DNA of 64,000 nt. Origin: Maribellus comscasis. GTDB lineage: Bacteria > Bacteroidota > Bacteroidia > Bacteroidales > Prolixibacteraceae. Both the position numbers and the translations under genes were made by a program. Under the pieces are notes generated by a model. That model searched no databases, was not told the origin of the DNA, and saw only the letters and a list, made by a program, of their open reading frames with translations. The DNA lies in contig NZ_CP046401.1 in the NCBI RefSeq assembly GCF_009762775.1, positions 6,894,001 to 6,958,000 on the forward strand, in the 5' to 3' direction. Shown here piece by piece: positions 19,715-28,134 of the stretch (the stretch's first letter is position 1; each line of letters opens with the position of its first letter).

Positions 19715-20449
19715 CTATCCCACCTGTACATTCCCCTGGCTGTGTAAAACCTCCAAAACCGAATTTTTATAGCTTCTTCCTATCGGAAGTTCTTTTCCGG
19801 GGACTTCTATACTGCTTGATGTAAAAGCTTCTATCTTTTGCACCGAAACGATATATGATTTATGAATACGTATAAATCCCGAATCCGGTAATTTTTCTTC
19901 CATATTTGTCATACTCGTTTTTGTAATTATCTTCTTACTGTCAGTATAAATCTGAACGTATTCACTCAAACCTTCAACATACATTATTTCATTTAAATGA
20001 ATTTTAATTACTTTCTTATTTTCTTTCACATAAATAAAGGCTTCTTCATTTTGGACAGTTGCATTCGCCGGCTGATCTGCAATCAAATCTTCCTGTGAAA
20101 CCTGGTAATACTTATTAACCGATTTTAAAAATCGCTCAAAAGTTATTGGTTTTAAAAGGTAGTCAACTACATCCAGCTCAAAACCATCAAGCGCATACTC
20201 GCGGTAGGCGGTGGTTATAATTACTTTGGGCGGGTGTTTTAACGTTTTTAAAAATTCGATACCGGTAATTTGCGGCATTTGAATATCCATAAACATCAAA
20301 TCGACGGAGTGTTTTTGCAACGCGTTAAGTGCTTTCATTGCATCGCTGCATTCTTCAACTATTTCAAAATTTTCCAACTTCTCAATGTGGCTTCGCATCA
20401 AATCACGCGCGAGGGGCTCATCATCAATTACGAGACATTTTGTTTTCAT
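19715..20449 (-). CDS. LytTR-family response regulator
   Basis: 244 residues: receiver domain (1-118, acidic pair D9/D10, phospho-acceptor D55 in FMDIQMPQ, conserved Lys in LLKPIT) and LytTR DNA-binding domain (about 140-240, with EIMYVEGLSEYVQIY and FIRIHKSYIV). It lies 73 nt behind the kinase-like gene at 20523-21560 on the same strand and converges with the ceramidase-type gene, 15 nt between stops. It is the only response regulator next to the three kinases, so it is their likely output. Targets may include the neighbouring SusC/SusD operons, but no LytTR site could be recognised. Confidence 0.92.
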   Translation of the reverse strand: MKTKCLVIDDEPLARDLMRSHIEKLENFEIVEECSDAMKALNALQKHSVDLMFMDIQMPQITGIEFLKTLKHPPKVIITTAYREYALDGFELDVVDYLLKPITFERFLKSVNKYYQVSQEDLIADQPANATVQNEEAFIYVKENKKVIKIHLNEIMYVEGLSEYVQIYTDSKKIITKTSMTNMEEKLPDSGFIRIHKSYIVSVQKIEAFTSSSIEVPGKELPIGRSYKNSVLEVLHSQGNVQVG

Positions 20450-20522
20450 GGCAAAAATGGGTTAGCTTTTGTTATCTGTAGCTATCAAGTTAGTAACATC
20501 TAAAATCAAATCATTACATCTT

Positions 20523-21560
20523 TTAATGAAACAATTCAATACTAAACTCTCTAAAATTATCATCAATGTTTTCAATTATTCTGAATTTTCCGGGAAAACT
20601 ATAATTTAATCGTTTTCTGGTAACTTCAGCATTTTTGTTTCCTGTCAATCCAAACTGTTTTTCGCTCCAAAACGAGAAGGAAAAAAGTAAGTATTTTTTT
20701 TCTCCTTTTATAAGGACGGTACTTTCGAACGATTCGTTACACGAATAACCTAATTTTATTGCATCGTTTAAAAACGGCAACAACAAAAAAGGCGGCACCA
20801 AATACGACTTGAGGTGGCCACTAACAAAAAAATTACTGATCAATCTGTCTCCCAATCCCAGTTTATGAATTTCAAGAAATTCTTCAATAATCTTTATTTC
20901 CAGTTGTAAAGGAATTAACTCGTCGTCGCCTTCGTATAAAAAACGATTCAGAAAATTGGAGATCTTTATAATCATATTTGGTGTATGTGCTTCCTTAGCC
21001 TGCGATATCTTTTCCAGCTCCTCCATCAACGACAGGATAAGTATGGGTTGCAGCTGGTAACGATAAATTTCAAGCTCTGTTTCCATGTTCGACTGCATCA
21101 GGTCCTCCTGCTTTGTTTTTGCAGTATACCACGATCGCCCGGCTTTTATTGCCAGAAAAACAAGAATGATATAGTGATTTCCTATACCGCTTATAATGAT
21201 GTTTTTTATATTCAGGTAGTTGGGAGCAAATACCCTGGAAGAATCAAAAGGTTTAAAAATTAATTCGTTGCTGATTACCAGCTCAATAATTGAAAACACA
21301 ATAAGAAAGACAAAAAGGGCAAAAGCAAACAAAAAATAACTGCCTCTGAAAAAAGTTTGCGGTATAAGCAAGTAAGCAATTAAATAAGTATGAACCATAA
21401 AAACGGGAAGTGTAACAATATAATACATAAACCAGATAAAATACTCATCGACACCAAATCCAAGACTCTGTATCAAAGTAAATGAAACAACCCACGAAAG
21501 CCAAAAAATGGCGTGCAGCATTATTTCTGATCTAGCGATATTTTTTCCGGCTAACTTCAA
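20523..21560 (-). CDS. Degenerate LytS-type sensor (pseudo-histidine kinase)
   Basis: 345 residues with four N-terminal membrane segments and a short coiled linker like the two kinases upstream, but its kinase motifs are changed. The H-box, QLxPHFLFN in its neighbours, reads QLQPILILS at 169-177, losing the phospho-acceptor His and the Asn. The ATP-box, VENSFKHG in the neighbours, reads LNDAIKLG at 264-271, losing the Mg-binding Asn. The glycine-rich tail motif is also absent. The frame is intact and the gene overlaps the upstream kinase by 29 nt, so translation is coupled. It probably senses or regulates without phosphorylating, perhaps by forming a heteromer with its paralogues. Confidence 0.82.
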   Translation of the reverse strand: MKLAGKNIARSEIMLHAIFWLSWVVSFTLIQSLGFGVDEYFIWFMYYIVTLPVFMVHTYLIAYLLIPQTFFRGSYFLFAFALFVFLIVFSIIELVISNELIFKPFDSSRVFAPNYLNIKNIIISGIGNHYIILVFLAIKAGRSWYTAKTKQEDLMQSNMETELEIYRYQLQPILILSLMEELEKISQAKEAHTPNMIIKISNFLNRFLYEGDDELIPLQLEIKIIEEFLEIHKLGLGDRLISNFFVSGHLKSYLVPPFLLLPFLNDAIKLGYSCNESFESTVLIKGEKKYLLFSFSFWSEKQFGLTGNKNAEVTRKRLNYSFPGKFRIIENIDDNFREFSIELFH

Positions 21561-22626
21561 CTTCTTTTTCTTTTAAAAATAAATCAACTTTAAAAGAATC
21601 ATTTTTGCTTGCTATATCAAGTTCATAACCTTGTTTTGAATAAATTAAATCGAGGCGCTTTTTAAGATTCTTATATCCCCTGCCCTCCAACTCATTATCT
21701 TCTTGTTCTATATGAACCTTAGGTCTGCTGTTTTCTACTGTCATGAAAATTTTTCCCGGTTCAACTATAATTTTGATTTTAATCCACGGAGTTCCCGCAT
21801 CCAAACTACTTCCGTGCTTAAAGCTGTTTTCTACAAGAAAAAACAAAATCATTGGGGGTATCTTAAAATATTTTACTTCTCCTTCTTGCTTAAAATCGAT
21901 TTTCAAACGTTTTCCGTATCGCAATTCCTCAAGTTGGATATAATTTTTAACCAGTACAATTTCATCCTCCAATTCAACAAATTCTTTTTGGCTTTCATCA
22001 ATTATATAAATTAATACCGTTTTAAACCGGGTGATAACATCGAGAGTTTTTGCCGGATTGAGTAAAGACAACGCATAAAGATTATTAATTGTATTAAACA
22101 GAAAATGAGGATCAAATTGCGATTGAAGAAGTTTTCCCTGGGCCTCCTTATTTTGTTTTTCAAGTTTTTTATGAAGACTCTCGGTGTACAAATAATCCTT
22201 CACATATTTCCCAATACAAAACAATGCCACAATAAATGTCATGTCTTTTGTATTCACAATGATAAATCGAAAATTCATAATCCCTTCCCGTTCGATATTC
22301 TCAGGAGAAATTGACGAATAAAAAATATTGTTTGACACCACCAGTTTCAAAGCTGAAAGCGCAACTCCAACCAGAATAAATAAAAGTATAAACCACCAAA
22401 TATTTCCTTTTAAAAGATACTCGGGAATCAATAAAAAAATGGTAATGTATGCATAACTAAAAAAGAAAAAAGCGTTTATCAGAGTTACCCAAAATGAATG
22501 CAAAAAATTATCGGTTTTGTTTTGAACATGCAAAATGATGGTAAAAACAAAAACAGTAACAAGGAAAAAGATAACATGTCTTACCAAGCGATACTTAAAA
22601 CTATTTTCAAAAAACAGCTTATTCAT
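21532..22626 (-). CDS. LytS-type sensor histidine kinase
   Basis: 364 residues: four membrane segments (about 15-33, 44-65, 78-98, 125-142), a coiled linker, then the His_kinase domain with QFDPHFLFNTINNLY (H174), the X-region ELEDEIVLVKNYIQLEELR and the ATP-box FLVENSFKHG, and a glycine-containing GRGYKNLKKRLDLIYS lid. All residues needed for autophosphorylation are present. It begins 2 nt after the upstream kinase and overlaps the downstream pseudo-kinase by 29 nt. Partner: the LytTR regulator at 19715-20449. The signal is unknown; there is no periplasmic domain of any size, so the membrane segments themselves are the likely sensor. Confidence 0.9.
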   Translation of the reverse strand: MNKLFFENSFKYRLVRHVIFFLVTVFVFTIILHVQNKTDNFLHSFWVTLINAFFFFSYAYITIFLLIPEYLLKGNIWWFILLFILVGVALSALKLVVSNNIFYSSISPENIEREGIMNFRFIIVNTKDMTFIVALFCIGKYVKDYLYTESLHKKLEKQNKEAQGKLLQSQFDPHFLFNTINNLYALSLLNPAKTLDVITRFKTVLIYIIDESQKEFVELEDEIVLVKNYIQLEELRYGKRLKIDFKQEGEVKYFKIPPMILFFLVENSFKHGSSLDAGTPWIKIKIIVEPGKIFMTVENSRPKVHIEQEDNELEGRGYKNLKKRLDLIYSKQGYELDIASKNDSFKVDLFLKEKEVEVSRKKYR

Positions 22627-22628
22627 TT

Positions 22629-23660
22629 TTAATTTTCAATGCCTAAATACACTTTAAATTTAGTTTTTTCCTGTGTTATTTCAAGCTGATATTTTCCTGA
22701 ATAGAGAATATCCAGTCGTTTTTGAACATTCTGCAAGCCAATTCCTCCTGCCCTGTTTCTTTTTTCAACTCTATTTTTTGGGATACTGTTCTCAATTAAA
22801 AATTCAGTTTTTGTATTTGAAATTTTCAAATCAATAAATATAAAAGGATTCTCGGGGTCGTTACGGCTCCCATGCTTAAAACTATTCTCAACAAAGGTAA
22901 AAAGCATCATAGGTGCTATTTCCTTTTCGCTGGTTTCGCCTGAAATATTAAACTGAAAATTCAATCTGTTTCCATATCTCATTTTCTCCAAATCGATATA
23001 GTTCTTTATGAGATTCACCTCCTTCTGCAGGCTGATTTCTATTTCGTTACATTCATATAAAACCGAACGGAGTAATGCTGAGATTTTTGCAATTCCCTCC
23101 GATGTTTTTGATGATTTCTCAAGTGAAAGGGCATACAAATTATTCATGGTATTAAACAGAAAATGAGGGTGCAACTGTGCTTTCAATAAATTAAGTTCAG
23201 TTTGCAAAGCACGTTTTTCCATCTCCAGTTTTTCTTTTTGCTGCTCAATCCACTTTTTTACAATTTTTATGGCAAAAGCAATGCCTATCATAAAATTGGT
23301 TTCCAACAAAAGATACAGAAAAGTAATCCCAAAAATACTATCAACGGTTAGGGGCAAAGAATTCAGTTTCCGAAGAAAGATACGTTCGCCTAAGGTCACA
23401 AAGAATAACAGAAGAACCAATAAAAAAACGGAGAAAATCAGTTTTCTCTTCTTCAGATAGAAAGGTAAAATACCATAAATAGTTCCGTAAGTAGCGATCA
23501 TTACAAAAGGCAACATACAAAGCGATTCAAGAAAATACCATTTATAATCGTTGCCGTATTTACCATAAATCAATCCGAAAAAAAAGACATAAAAAAGCCA
23601 GAAAAATACATGGGGAAAAAACCGCTTGTGAATTGCTTTGTCAATAATCTTAAAACTCAC
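22629..23660 (-). CDS. LytS-type sensor histidine kinase
   Basis: 343 residues and first gene of the regulatory operon. Four membrane segments (about 15-33, 45-66, 76-92, 112-135) precede the His_kinase domain: QLHPHFLFNTMNNLYALS with H166, EVNLIKNYIDLEKMRYGNR, FVENSFKHGSRND and GGIGLQNVQKRLDILY. It is intact and closely similar to the next kinase (22626-21532), pointing to tandem duplication of the same sensor. Its start at 23660 has about 330 nt of upstream DNA that includes the hairpin cluster at 23.80-23.93 kb. I could not find an exact TAnnTTTG promoter box there. Confidence 0.9.
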   Translation of the reverse strand: MSFKIIDKAIHKRFFPHVFFWLFYVFFFGLIYGKYGNDYKWYFLESLCMLPFVMIATYGTIYGILPFYLKKRKLIFSVFLLVLLLFFVTLGERIFLRKLNSLPLTVDSIFGITFLYLLLETNFMIGIAFAIKIVKKWIEQQKEKLEMEKRALQTELNLLKAQLHPHFLFNTMNNLYALSLEKSSKTSEGIAKISALLRSVLYECNEIEISLQKEVNLIKNYIDLEKMRYGNRLNFQFNISGETSEKEIAPMMLFTFVENSFKHGSRNDPENPFIFIDLKISNTKTEFLIENSIPKNRVEKRNRAGGIGLQNVQKRLDILYSGKYQLEITQEKTKFKVYLGIEN

Positions 23661-23803
23661 CCGGTAGATTTTTCTTTAAATATAGTCTATAAATCATCTC
23701 CGGGAAAACGCTATATGCAAAAAAAGTAAATCAAAGGCCTGAAAAACAATGTTTTTGGCAGACTAAATTAAGTCATTGGCAGATATTTTATTGTTGTTAA
23801 TTG

Positions 23804-23890
23804 AAAAAACCCTGCAATTAATCAAAAATGCAGGGTTTGAATTGAAATTCAAAAATTCACGGCTCCTCATACCGTGTTATTTTGGCACCT
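23804..23890 (-). ncRNA. Candidate small structured RNA with three stem-loops
   Basis: On the minus strand the segment folds locally into three hairpins in a row: CACGG/CCGTG around TATGAGGAG (23858-23876), TTTGAAT-TTCA-ATTCAAA (23836-23853), and AAACCCTGCA/TGCAGGGTTT (23807-23838) followed by a T6 run, a good intrinsic terminator. The second stem shares its 3' AAA with the third stem. It lies behind another complete terminator (23909-23934), so it should not be the tail of the upstream gene. A promoter-like TTACTTTG (23895-23902, one mismatch to TAnnTTTG) precedes it. No open reading frame of note lies within. I cannot assign it to a known RNA family; it may instead be just a double terminator. 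Confidence 0.35.
23807..23838 (-). terminator. Intrinsic terminator, minus strand
   Basis: A 10-bp perfect stem AAACCCTGCA (23807-23816) with TGCAGGGTTT (23829-23838), a 12-nt loop, and six T on the minus-strand side (A run at 23804-23809). It ends the candidate small RNA or gives a second stop after the terminator at 23909-23934. Confidence 0.65.
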
Positions 23891-23908
23891 TTCGCAAAGT
23901 AAATGAAA

Positions 23909-23934
23909 AAGCTCCTGTCCTCTGACAGGAGCTT
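23909..23934 (-). terminator. Strong intrinsic terminator of the 163-residue secreted-protein gene
   Basis: An 11-bp perfect stem AAGCTCCTGTC (23909-23919) with GACAGGAGCTT (23924-23934) and a CTCT loop, followed on the minus strand by a T-rich tail (TTTTTC). It lies about 55 nt beyond the stop at 23990. Confidence 0.8.
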
Positions 23935-23989
23935 GTATTTTTCATATCTCTATGAAAAAAATTGCGCTGTTTTAGTATCTATCTAATTT

Positions 23990-24481
23990 TTAAAATGAAG
24001 CCTGATATTCATCGTTGATAAGGTTTGGAAAGTAGCAGGCAATCAATCCTAAAAGTTCGTCTTCAGTTTTTGGATTCTGGCAAATTACACGTTGAGCATA
24101 ATAACTTACTTTATTCAGCTTTTCATTATTTGAAGCTGTTGGTAAAGTCTGGAACTTTTTGTCTATTTTTTTAACTCCAAATACATGTTTGTTACACTCG
24201 TACATTACTTCAAATTCATCAGAACGAACAACAAAACTGGTACAGTCTTTTTCCTTTAAAACTCCAATCCGAACACTGCCGTTTACATCGTCGTACATCA
24301 AATCATAGGTTTTTACCACTTTGTTATCTATTACCATCGGAGCGTCGGAATTTACGATAGTATATTTTCCAAATTCGGTTAGTGAATTTCCTGACAATGC
24401 TTTTCCGTCTCTGATTTTTGCATTGGCACCCAGGCTTAAAAGTGCAACACAAACGATTAAAAATAATACTCTTGCTTTCAT
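23990..24481 (-). CDS. Small secreted protein of unknown function
   Basis: 163 residues. A clear signal peptide (MKARVLFLIVCVALLSLGANA, 1-21) is followed by a 140-residue mature part with three Cys, at about 101, 116 and 155, and one more near 134. The motifs YTIVNSDAPMVIDNKVVKTYDLMYDD and EFEVMYECNKHVFGVKK look structured (beta-rich). I do not recognise the family. It is a single-gene unit: a promoter box at 24510-24517 and a strong terminator at 23909-23934 bracket it. It is likely periplasmic or exported. Confidence 0.7.
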   Translation of the reverse strand: MKARVLFLIVCVALLSLGANAKIRDGKALSGNSLTEFGKYTIVNSDAPMVIDNKVVKTYDLMYDDVNGSVRIGVLKEKDCTSFVVRSDEFEVMYECNKHVFGVKKIDKKFQTLPTASNNEKLNKVSYYAQRVICQNPKTEDELLGLIACYFPNLINDEYQASF

Positions 24482-25000
24482 CTTTTTTAATTTAATTGTT
24501 TTACTATCTCAAATTTACGTAAGCCCCTGGTCAATAAAATCTTATTTCAATTAATAACCTTCCAATAACGACAAAAATGTCTTTTAACTCTATCAACTGG
24601 ATTTCGTGTCGTTTACAGACCCAAAAGCGCTGTACACAGGCAATTTTTTGTATTCACTGATAAAACGGTGCATTTTACAGCTTAAAGAACTCTGCTTAGA
24701 AATAAATTCTTCAAAAGATTATGTAATTGAAATCTTTATTTTTACAGACTGTTTAAACAATAGCAAAACTTGAAAACGTATAGAACGAAGCTCCAGGAAA
24801 ATAGAAATGAATGGTGGCTTACTCGATTTTCCAATAAAATGATCAGCTGGGATATCTCGATAATGCACAAGCTATTTCTATCGGGAAATCTATAGAATTA
24901 TGAATGAAGATTAGCTATAATTAGGTATTTCAAATCGAGTTTAATTGCGATAAGTTTGTCTAAATTTTATCTCACTAATCTTATTTTAATACCAAATCAC
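24482..25000. other. Divergent intergenic region, 519 nt
   Basis: No convincing gene. Near the left end it has the promoter box of the secreted-protein gene. An exact 9-bp inverted repeat ACTCGATTT (24821-24829) / AAATCGAGT (24932-24940) encloses about 100 nt. The stretch 24770-24900 has an open frame without a start or family resemblance. Nothing else is supported. Confidence 0.4.
24510..24517 (-). promoter_or_regulatory. Candidate -7 promoter box for the 163-residue secreted protein
   Basis: It reads TAAATTTG on the minus strand, an exact TAnnTTTG match 29 nt before the start codon, which leaves a leader of about 20 nt. A -33 TTG at the ideal spacing is not evident. Confidence 0.45.
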
Positions 25001-25594
25001 ATGAAATCTGTAAAAATAATTGTTTTAATTACCTTCGTGCTAATTGTTTTATCTGGTTGCGATGAACTTGTAAAAAAAGATGTTGATATACCAATTAATT
25101 TCAATGTAACTCAAAATGTTGTTGTACCCGGTGATTCTGATCCAAATAAAGATACAGAATTTGTATCAGCAGGTGAATATGATATATTATCTCATCCTGA
25201 TGTTGCTAATGCGATTGGCACACCCGACAAAATAAAAAAAGTAAAAATCACTGAAATTTTCTATGAATTTAAAAATTTTTCCGGCAATGTAGATGCTGAT
25301 ATTACAGGAAACTTCGTATTTCCAAAAGATACAAAATTATCATTTGATTATGATACAGAAGAGCAATTTTATATTGGACCGGTAAGAGTTGCAAACGCAG
25401 ATCTGTTTAATGAACTCTATACTTTAGATGAAAATTTCGATAATATAAATAGTTATCTTTCAACAGCTACAATATTTTATCATGCCTTTATCGGATCATC
25501 AACAGACAATCCGGCAATTTTTGATATTGTTTTAAAAGTATCGGCAACTGTAACCGTGGAAGCAAGTCTCGATTTTGAAGGAAATTATAATTGA
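25001..25594 (+). CDS. Lipoprotein of unknown function
   Basis: I start at 25001, where MKSVKIIVLITFVLIVLSGC forms a standard lipoprotein signal (lipobox LSGC at 17-20); the in-frame upstream ATG-like start at 24956 would add 15 residues ahead of it. The mature 178 residues are acidic and beta-rich, with FNVTQNVVVPGDSDPNKD, IKKVKITEIFYEFKNFSGNVDADITGNF and a C-terminal repeat-like VLKVSATVTVEASLDFEGNY. They look like a small beta-sandwich but match no family I know. The gene stands alone and converges with cysH (34 nt between stops). Confidence 0.65.
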   Translation: MKSVKIIVLITFVLIVLSGCDELVKKDVDIPINFNVTQNVVVPGDSDPNKDTEFVSAGEYDILSHPDVANAIGTPDKIKKVKITEIFYEFKNFSGNVDADITGNFVFPKDTKLSFDYDTEEQFYIGPVRVANADLFNELYTLDENFDNINSYLSTATIFYHAFIGSSTDNPAIFDIVLKVSATVTVEASLDFEGNYN

Positions 25595-25628
25595 ATTTAA
25601 CTAAAAATCAAATTACGGCTCTTACTTT

Positions 25629-26336
25629 TTATTTTTCATGTAATCCACACTCTTTTCCGGAGTTTTGTTCCCACCACCACCGACCTGCGCGGAAATTTTC
25701 GCCAGGTCTGACAGCACGGGTACAGGGAGCACAGCCAATACTTACAAATCCTTTATCATGTAAAACATTGTATGGTACGTGATTTTCGTGTACATACTCC
25801 TTTACATCTTCCAAACTCCATTCCAACAGCGGGTTGTATTTGATAATCTGGTTACCTTCGTCCCACTCAAATTCCTTCATATCACTACGGTTATCCGATT
25901 GTGATGCACGCAGGCCGGTAATCCAGATTTCATTACCATTTAAAGCACGTTTTAGCGGAATTACCTTCCGGATAAAACAACACTCTTTTCTGTTTTCCAG
26001 CGATTCGTAAAAACTAAAAGGTCCTTTCTTTTCCAAAAGTTCTTCGACCTTGTCAGCAGGTGGAAAATATGCCTTAATTGGCTTTTTGTATTTTTCTACT
26101 GTACTGCGATAAACTTTGTATGTTTCTTCAAACAACCGTCCCGTATCAAGCGTAATTACCTTAATCGGAAAATTATGAGAGAAAATATAATCTGTTATCA
26201 CCTGATCTTCGTAACCAAAGCTGGTTGTAAAAATTATTTTCTCCGTATATGCTTCAGCCAGATATCTCATTTTTTCAATCACCGACATCTGATGTAATTC
26301 TGTATTTAAAAACTCTGCTTTATCAAAACCGTTCAT
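25629..26336 (-). CDS. cysH: Phosphoadenylyl/adenylyl-sulfate reductase, 4Fe-4S type
   Basis: 235 residues of the PAPS/APS reductase family. It has the nucleotide-binding TTSFGYEDQVITDY and LDTGRLFEETY, the Cys pair C119-C120 in KECCFIRKVIPL, the second pair C202/C205 in SIGCAPCTRAVR, and the C-terminal catalytic ECGLH (C230). Both Cys pairs mean a 4Fe-4S cluster, so APS rather than PAPS is the expected substrate. It reduces activated sulfate to sulfite in assimilation. It is 24 nt behind the RlmI-like gene and probably last in the DUF5063-exonuclease-methyltransferase operon. No sulfate adenylyltransferase is in the window. Confidence 0.93.
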   Translation of the reverse strand: MNGFDKAEFLNTELHQMSVIEKMRYLAEAYTEKIIFTTSFGYEDQVITDYIFSHNFPIKVITLDTGRLFEETYKVYRSTVEKYKKPIKAYFPPADKVEELLEKKGPFSFYESLENRKECCFIRKVIPLKRALNGNEIWITGLRASQSDNRSDMKEFEWDEGNQIIKYNPLLEWSLEDVKEYVHENHVPYNVLHDKGFVSIGCAPCTRAVRPGENFRAGRWWWEQNSGKECGLHEK

Positions 26337-26360
26337 AATTTTATCTTTAAGTTTACCAGA

Positions 26361-27548
26361 CTATTCAACATATAAAACAAGCCCTTTTAAATATTCACTT
26401 TCCGGATGATAAATATTTACCGGATGATCAACGGGTTGAGTGAGTTGATGTAAAATGCGCACCTTTCGCCCCGAAATGGCTGCTGCCGAAAAAACAGCTT
26501 CTCTAAACCTGTCTTTCGAAACCACCTGCGAACATGAAAATGTAAATAAAATGCCTCCGCTCCTGATTTGTTCAAAAGCACGGGTATTTATTCTTTTGTA
26601 TCCCTGAAGCGCCTGGTGTAAAGAATTCCGATGTTTCGCAAATGCAGGTGGATCAAGAATAATTAAATCATATTTATTTTGAATATCTTTTAAATATTCA
26701 AAAGCATCAGCGGCAAAAGCATCATGACGTGAATCTTCTGGGAAATTTAATTCCACATTCTCTTTTGTCAGGTCGATTGCCTTCGCTGAGGCATCAACCG
26801 AATGAACCAGTTTTGCTCCACCTTTCATGGCATAAAATGAAAAACCACCGGTATAACAAAACATGTTTAAAACCTCACGACCTTCTGCATATTTCTGAAC
26901 CAACAGCCGATTCTCCCGCTGATCAATAAAAAATCCTGTTTTTTGCCCGGCTTCCCAGTCAACTTTAAATTTCAGCCCGTATTCCAGAACTTCGGTTTCG
27001 TTGCTTTCGCCAAAGAGAAAACCATCTTCAGATTCTATTTCAGCTTTAAATGGCAATGTTTTGGCGCTCTTATTATAAACTGCTTTTAAATGGTCACCCA
27101 AAACGTCCTTCATTACCTTAACCAACTCTTCACGAATAAAATACATTCCTATAGAATGCATTTGCATCACAGCTGTTCCATTGTAATAGTCAACTATTAA
27201 TCCGGGCATTCCATCACCTTCAGCATGTATCAGACGAAAAACATTGGTTTCGGAGTGCTCAACAAACCCCATTTTTTTTCTGAGTTCCCAGGCACTTTCT
27301 ATTTTACTTTTCCAAAAATCGTAATTGGGTTCTATTTCGGTGAACGAAATAATCCGAACAGCAATGGATCCAATCTGGTAATGTCCAATTCCCAAAAACT
27401 CATCTTTGTTGGAATAAACAGACACCAAATCGCCTTCATTCAAATTTCCGTATATTTTTTTTATGGCTCCCGAAAACACCCAGGGGTGAAAACGCTTTAA
27501 TGATTGATCTTTTCCTGATTTCAGGACAATTCTCGTCTTTTCCGCCAT
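26361..27548 (-). CDS. Class I SAM-dependent rRNA methyltransferase (RlmI/RlmK-like)
   Basis: I start at 27548 (MAEKTRIVLKSGKDQSL), 4 nt after the upstream exonuclease stop; an in-frame ATG at 27611 lies inside that gene. The 395 residues hold an N-terminal PUA domain (about 5-85, HPWVFSGAIKKI, GDLVSVYSNK), a central linker domain and the methyltransferase fold with the SAM loop VLNMFCYTGGFSFYAM and LIILDPPAFAKH. This architecture is that of RlmI (m5C1962 of 23S rRNA), although the Bacteroidota orthologue's exact target base is not proven. Part of a four-gene operon. Confidence 0.87.
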   Translation of the reverse strand: MAEKTRIVLKSGKDQSLKRFHPWVFSGAIKKIYGNLNEGDLVSVYSNKDEFLGIGHYQIGSIAVRIISFTEIEPNYDFWKSKIESAWELRKKMGFVEHSETNVFRLIHAEGDGMPGLIVDYYNGTAVMQMHSIGMYFIREELVKVMKDVLGDHLKAVYNKSAKTLPFKAEIESEDGFLFGESNETEVLEYGLKFKVDWEAGQKTGFFIDQRENRLLVQKYAEGREVLNMFCYTGGFSFYAMKGGAKLVHSVDASAKAIDLTKENVELNFPEDSRHDAFAADAFEYLKDIQNKYDLIILDPPAFAKHRNSLHQALQGYKRINTRAFEQIRSGGILFTFSCSQVVSKDRFREAVFSAAAISGRKVRILHQLTQPVDHPVNIYHPESEYLKGLVLYVE

Positions 27549-27552
27549 ACAA

Positions 27553-28134
27553 TTAATTGTTTGAAAAATTCTCAAATATCTCCAAAGCCGTCCAGGCATC
27601 GGTTGCCGCATAAATCTCCTGCGCTTCGGTTAAAACATCTGCTTCCCAATTTGAAAGCTGTTGCGATTTTGAAATCCGAAACCCCAGAGCAATGGCAGCC
27701 AGTTTTTTGAGACTAAAATTCTGGATTCCCAATTCTTTGGCATAATCCTGTAATTCGATAAACCCACCAGGTTTAAAATAATAAAGGCTTTGCAGCCCTT
27801 TAATATCGTCGCGAATAGCAACGCCTGGTTTTATAATACCCGGATTTGCAAGAATATCAATGATTTCTTTGGGTAATCCTATTTTATTTAAACGAAAAAG
27901 AAAAGCTTGTTTTTTTGTAGAGAGTTGAAGAAGAGCAACTTTATTCACCACACCTTTTTTAAATGACGGCCTTGTTTCGGTATCAAAACCAATAACCGAT
28001 TGCCCGGCTAAAACAGTTGCGGCATAATTTATTTTTTCTACATCGTCAACCAATAAAATATTACCTTCAAACCATTTTAAAGGCAAATCTGTCATTTCTT
28101 CTTTTGAAATACTTTCTTTAAACATATTATTCAT
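27553..28134 (-). CDS. 3'-5' exonuclease, RNase D-like DEDDy fold
   Basis: About 193 residues with VIGFDTETRPSF (first Asp and Glu), AIRDDIKGLQSL (second Asp) and EIYAATDAWTALEIF (Tyr-x3-Asp), the complete DEDDy set. It lacks the HRDC domain of true RNase D, so it is the short stand-alone form. Starts at 28134, 28125 and 28167 are possible; I prefer 28134, which overlaps the stop of the DUF5063 gene by 8 nt. It sits between DUF5063 and the RlmI-like methyltransferase; coupling with an rRNA methylase suggests a role in RNA processing, which is inference. Confidence 0.85.
   Translation of the reverse strand: MNNMFKESISKEEMTDLPLKWFEGNILLVDDVEKINYAATVLAGQSVIGFDTETRPSFKKGVVNKVALLQLSTKKQAFLFRLNKIGLPKEIIDILANPGIIKPGVAIRDDIKGLQSLYYFKPGGFIELQDYAKELGIQNFSLKKLAAIALGFRISKSQQLSNWEADVLTEAQEIYAATDAWTALEIFENFSNN

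Noticed and set aside
23840..23890. ATGAGGAGCCGTG-type sequence reminiscent of a group II intron domain V
   Set aside because: The complementary half of domain V (ACGGTTC-type) and any reverse transcriptase are missing.
24770..24900. Open frame resembling a degenerate coding fragment (contains NEWWLTRFSNKM)
   Set aside because: No start codon, no recognisable family and no transposase motif; short open stretches are expected by chance here.
24821..24940. 9-bp inverted repeat ACTCGATTT / AAATCGAGT as ends of a mobile element
   Set aside because: It encloses only about 100 nt without content and the arms do not extend; chance is a sufficient explanation.
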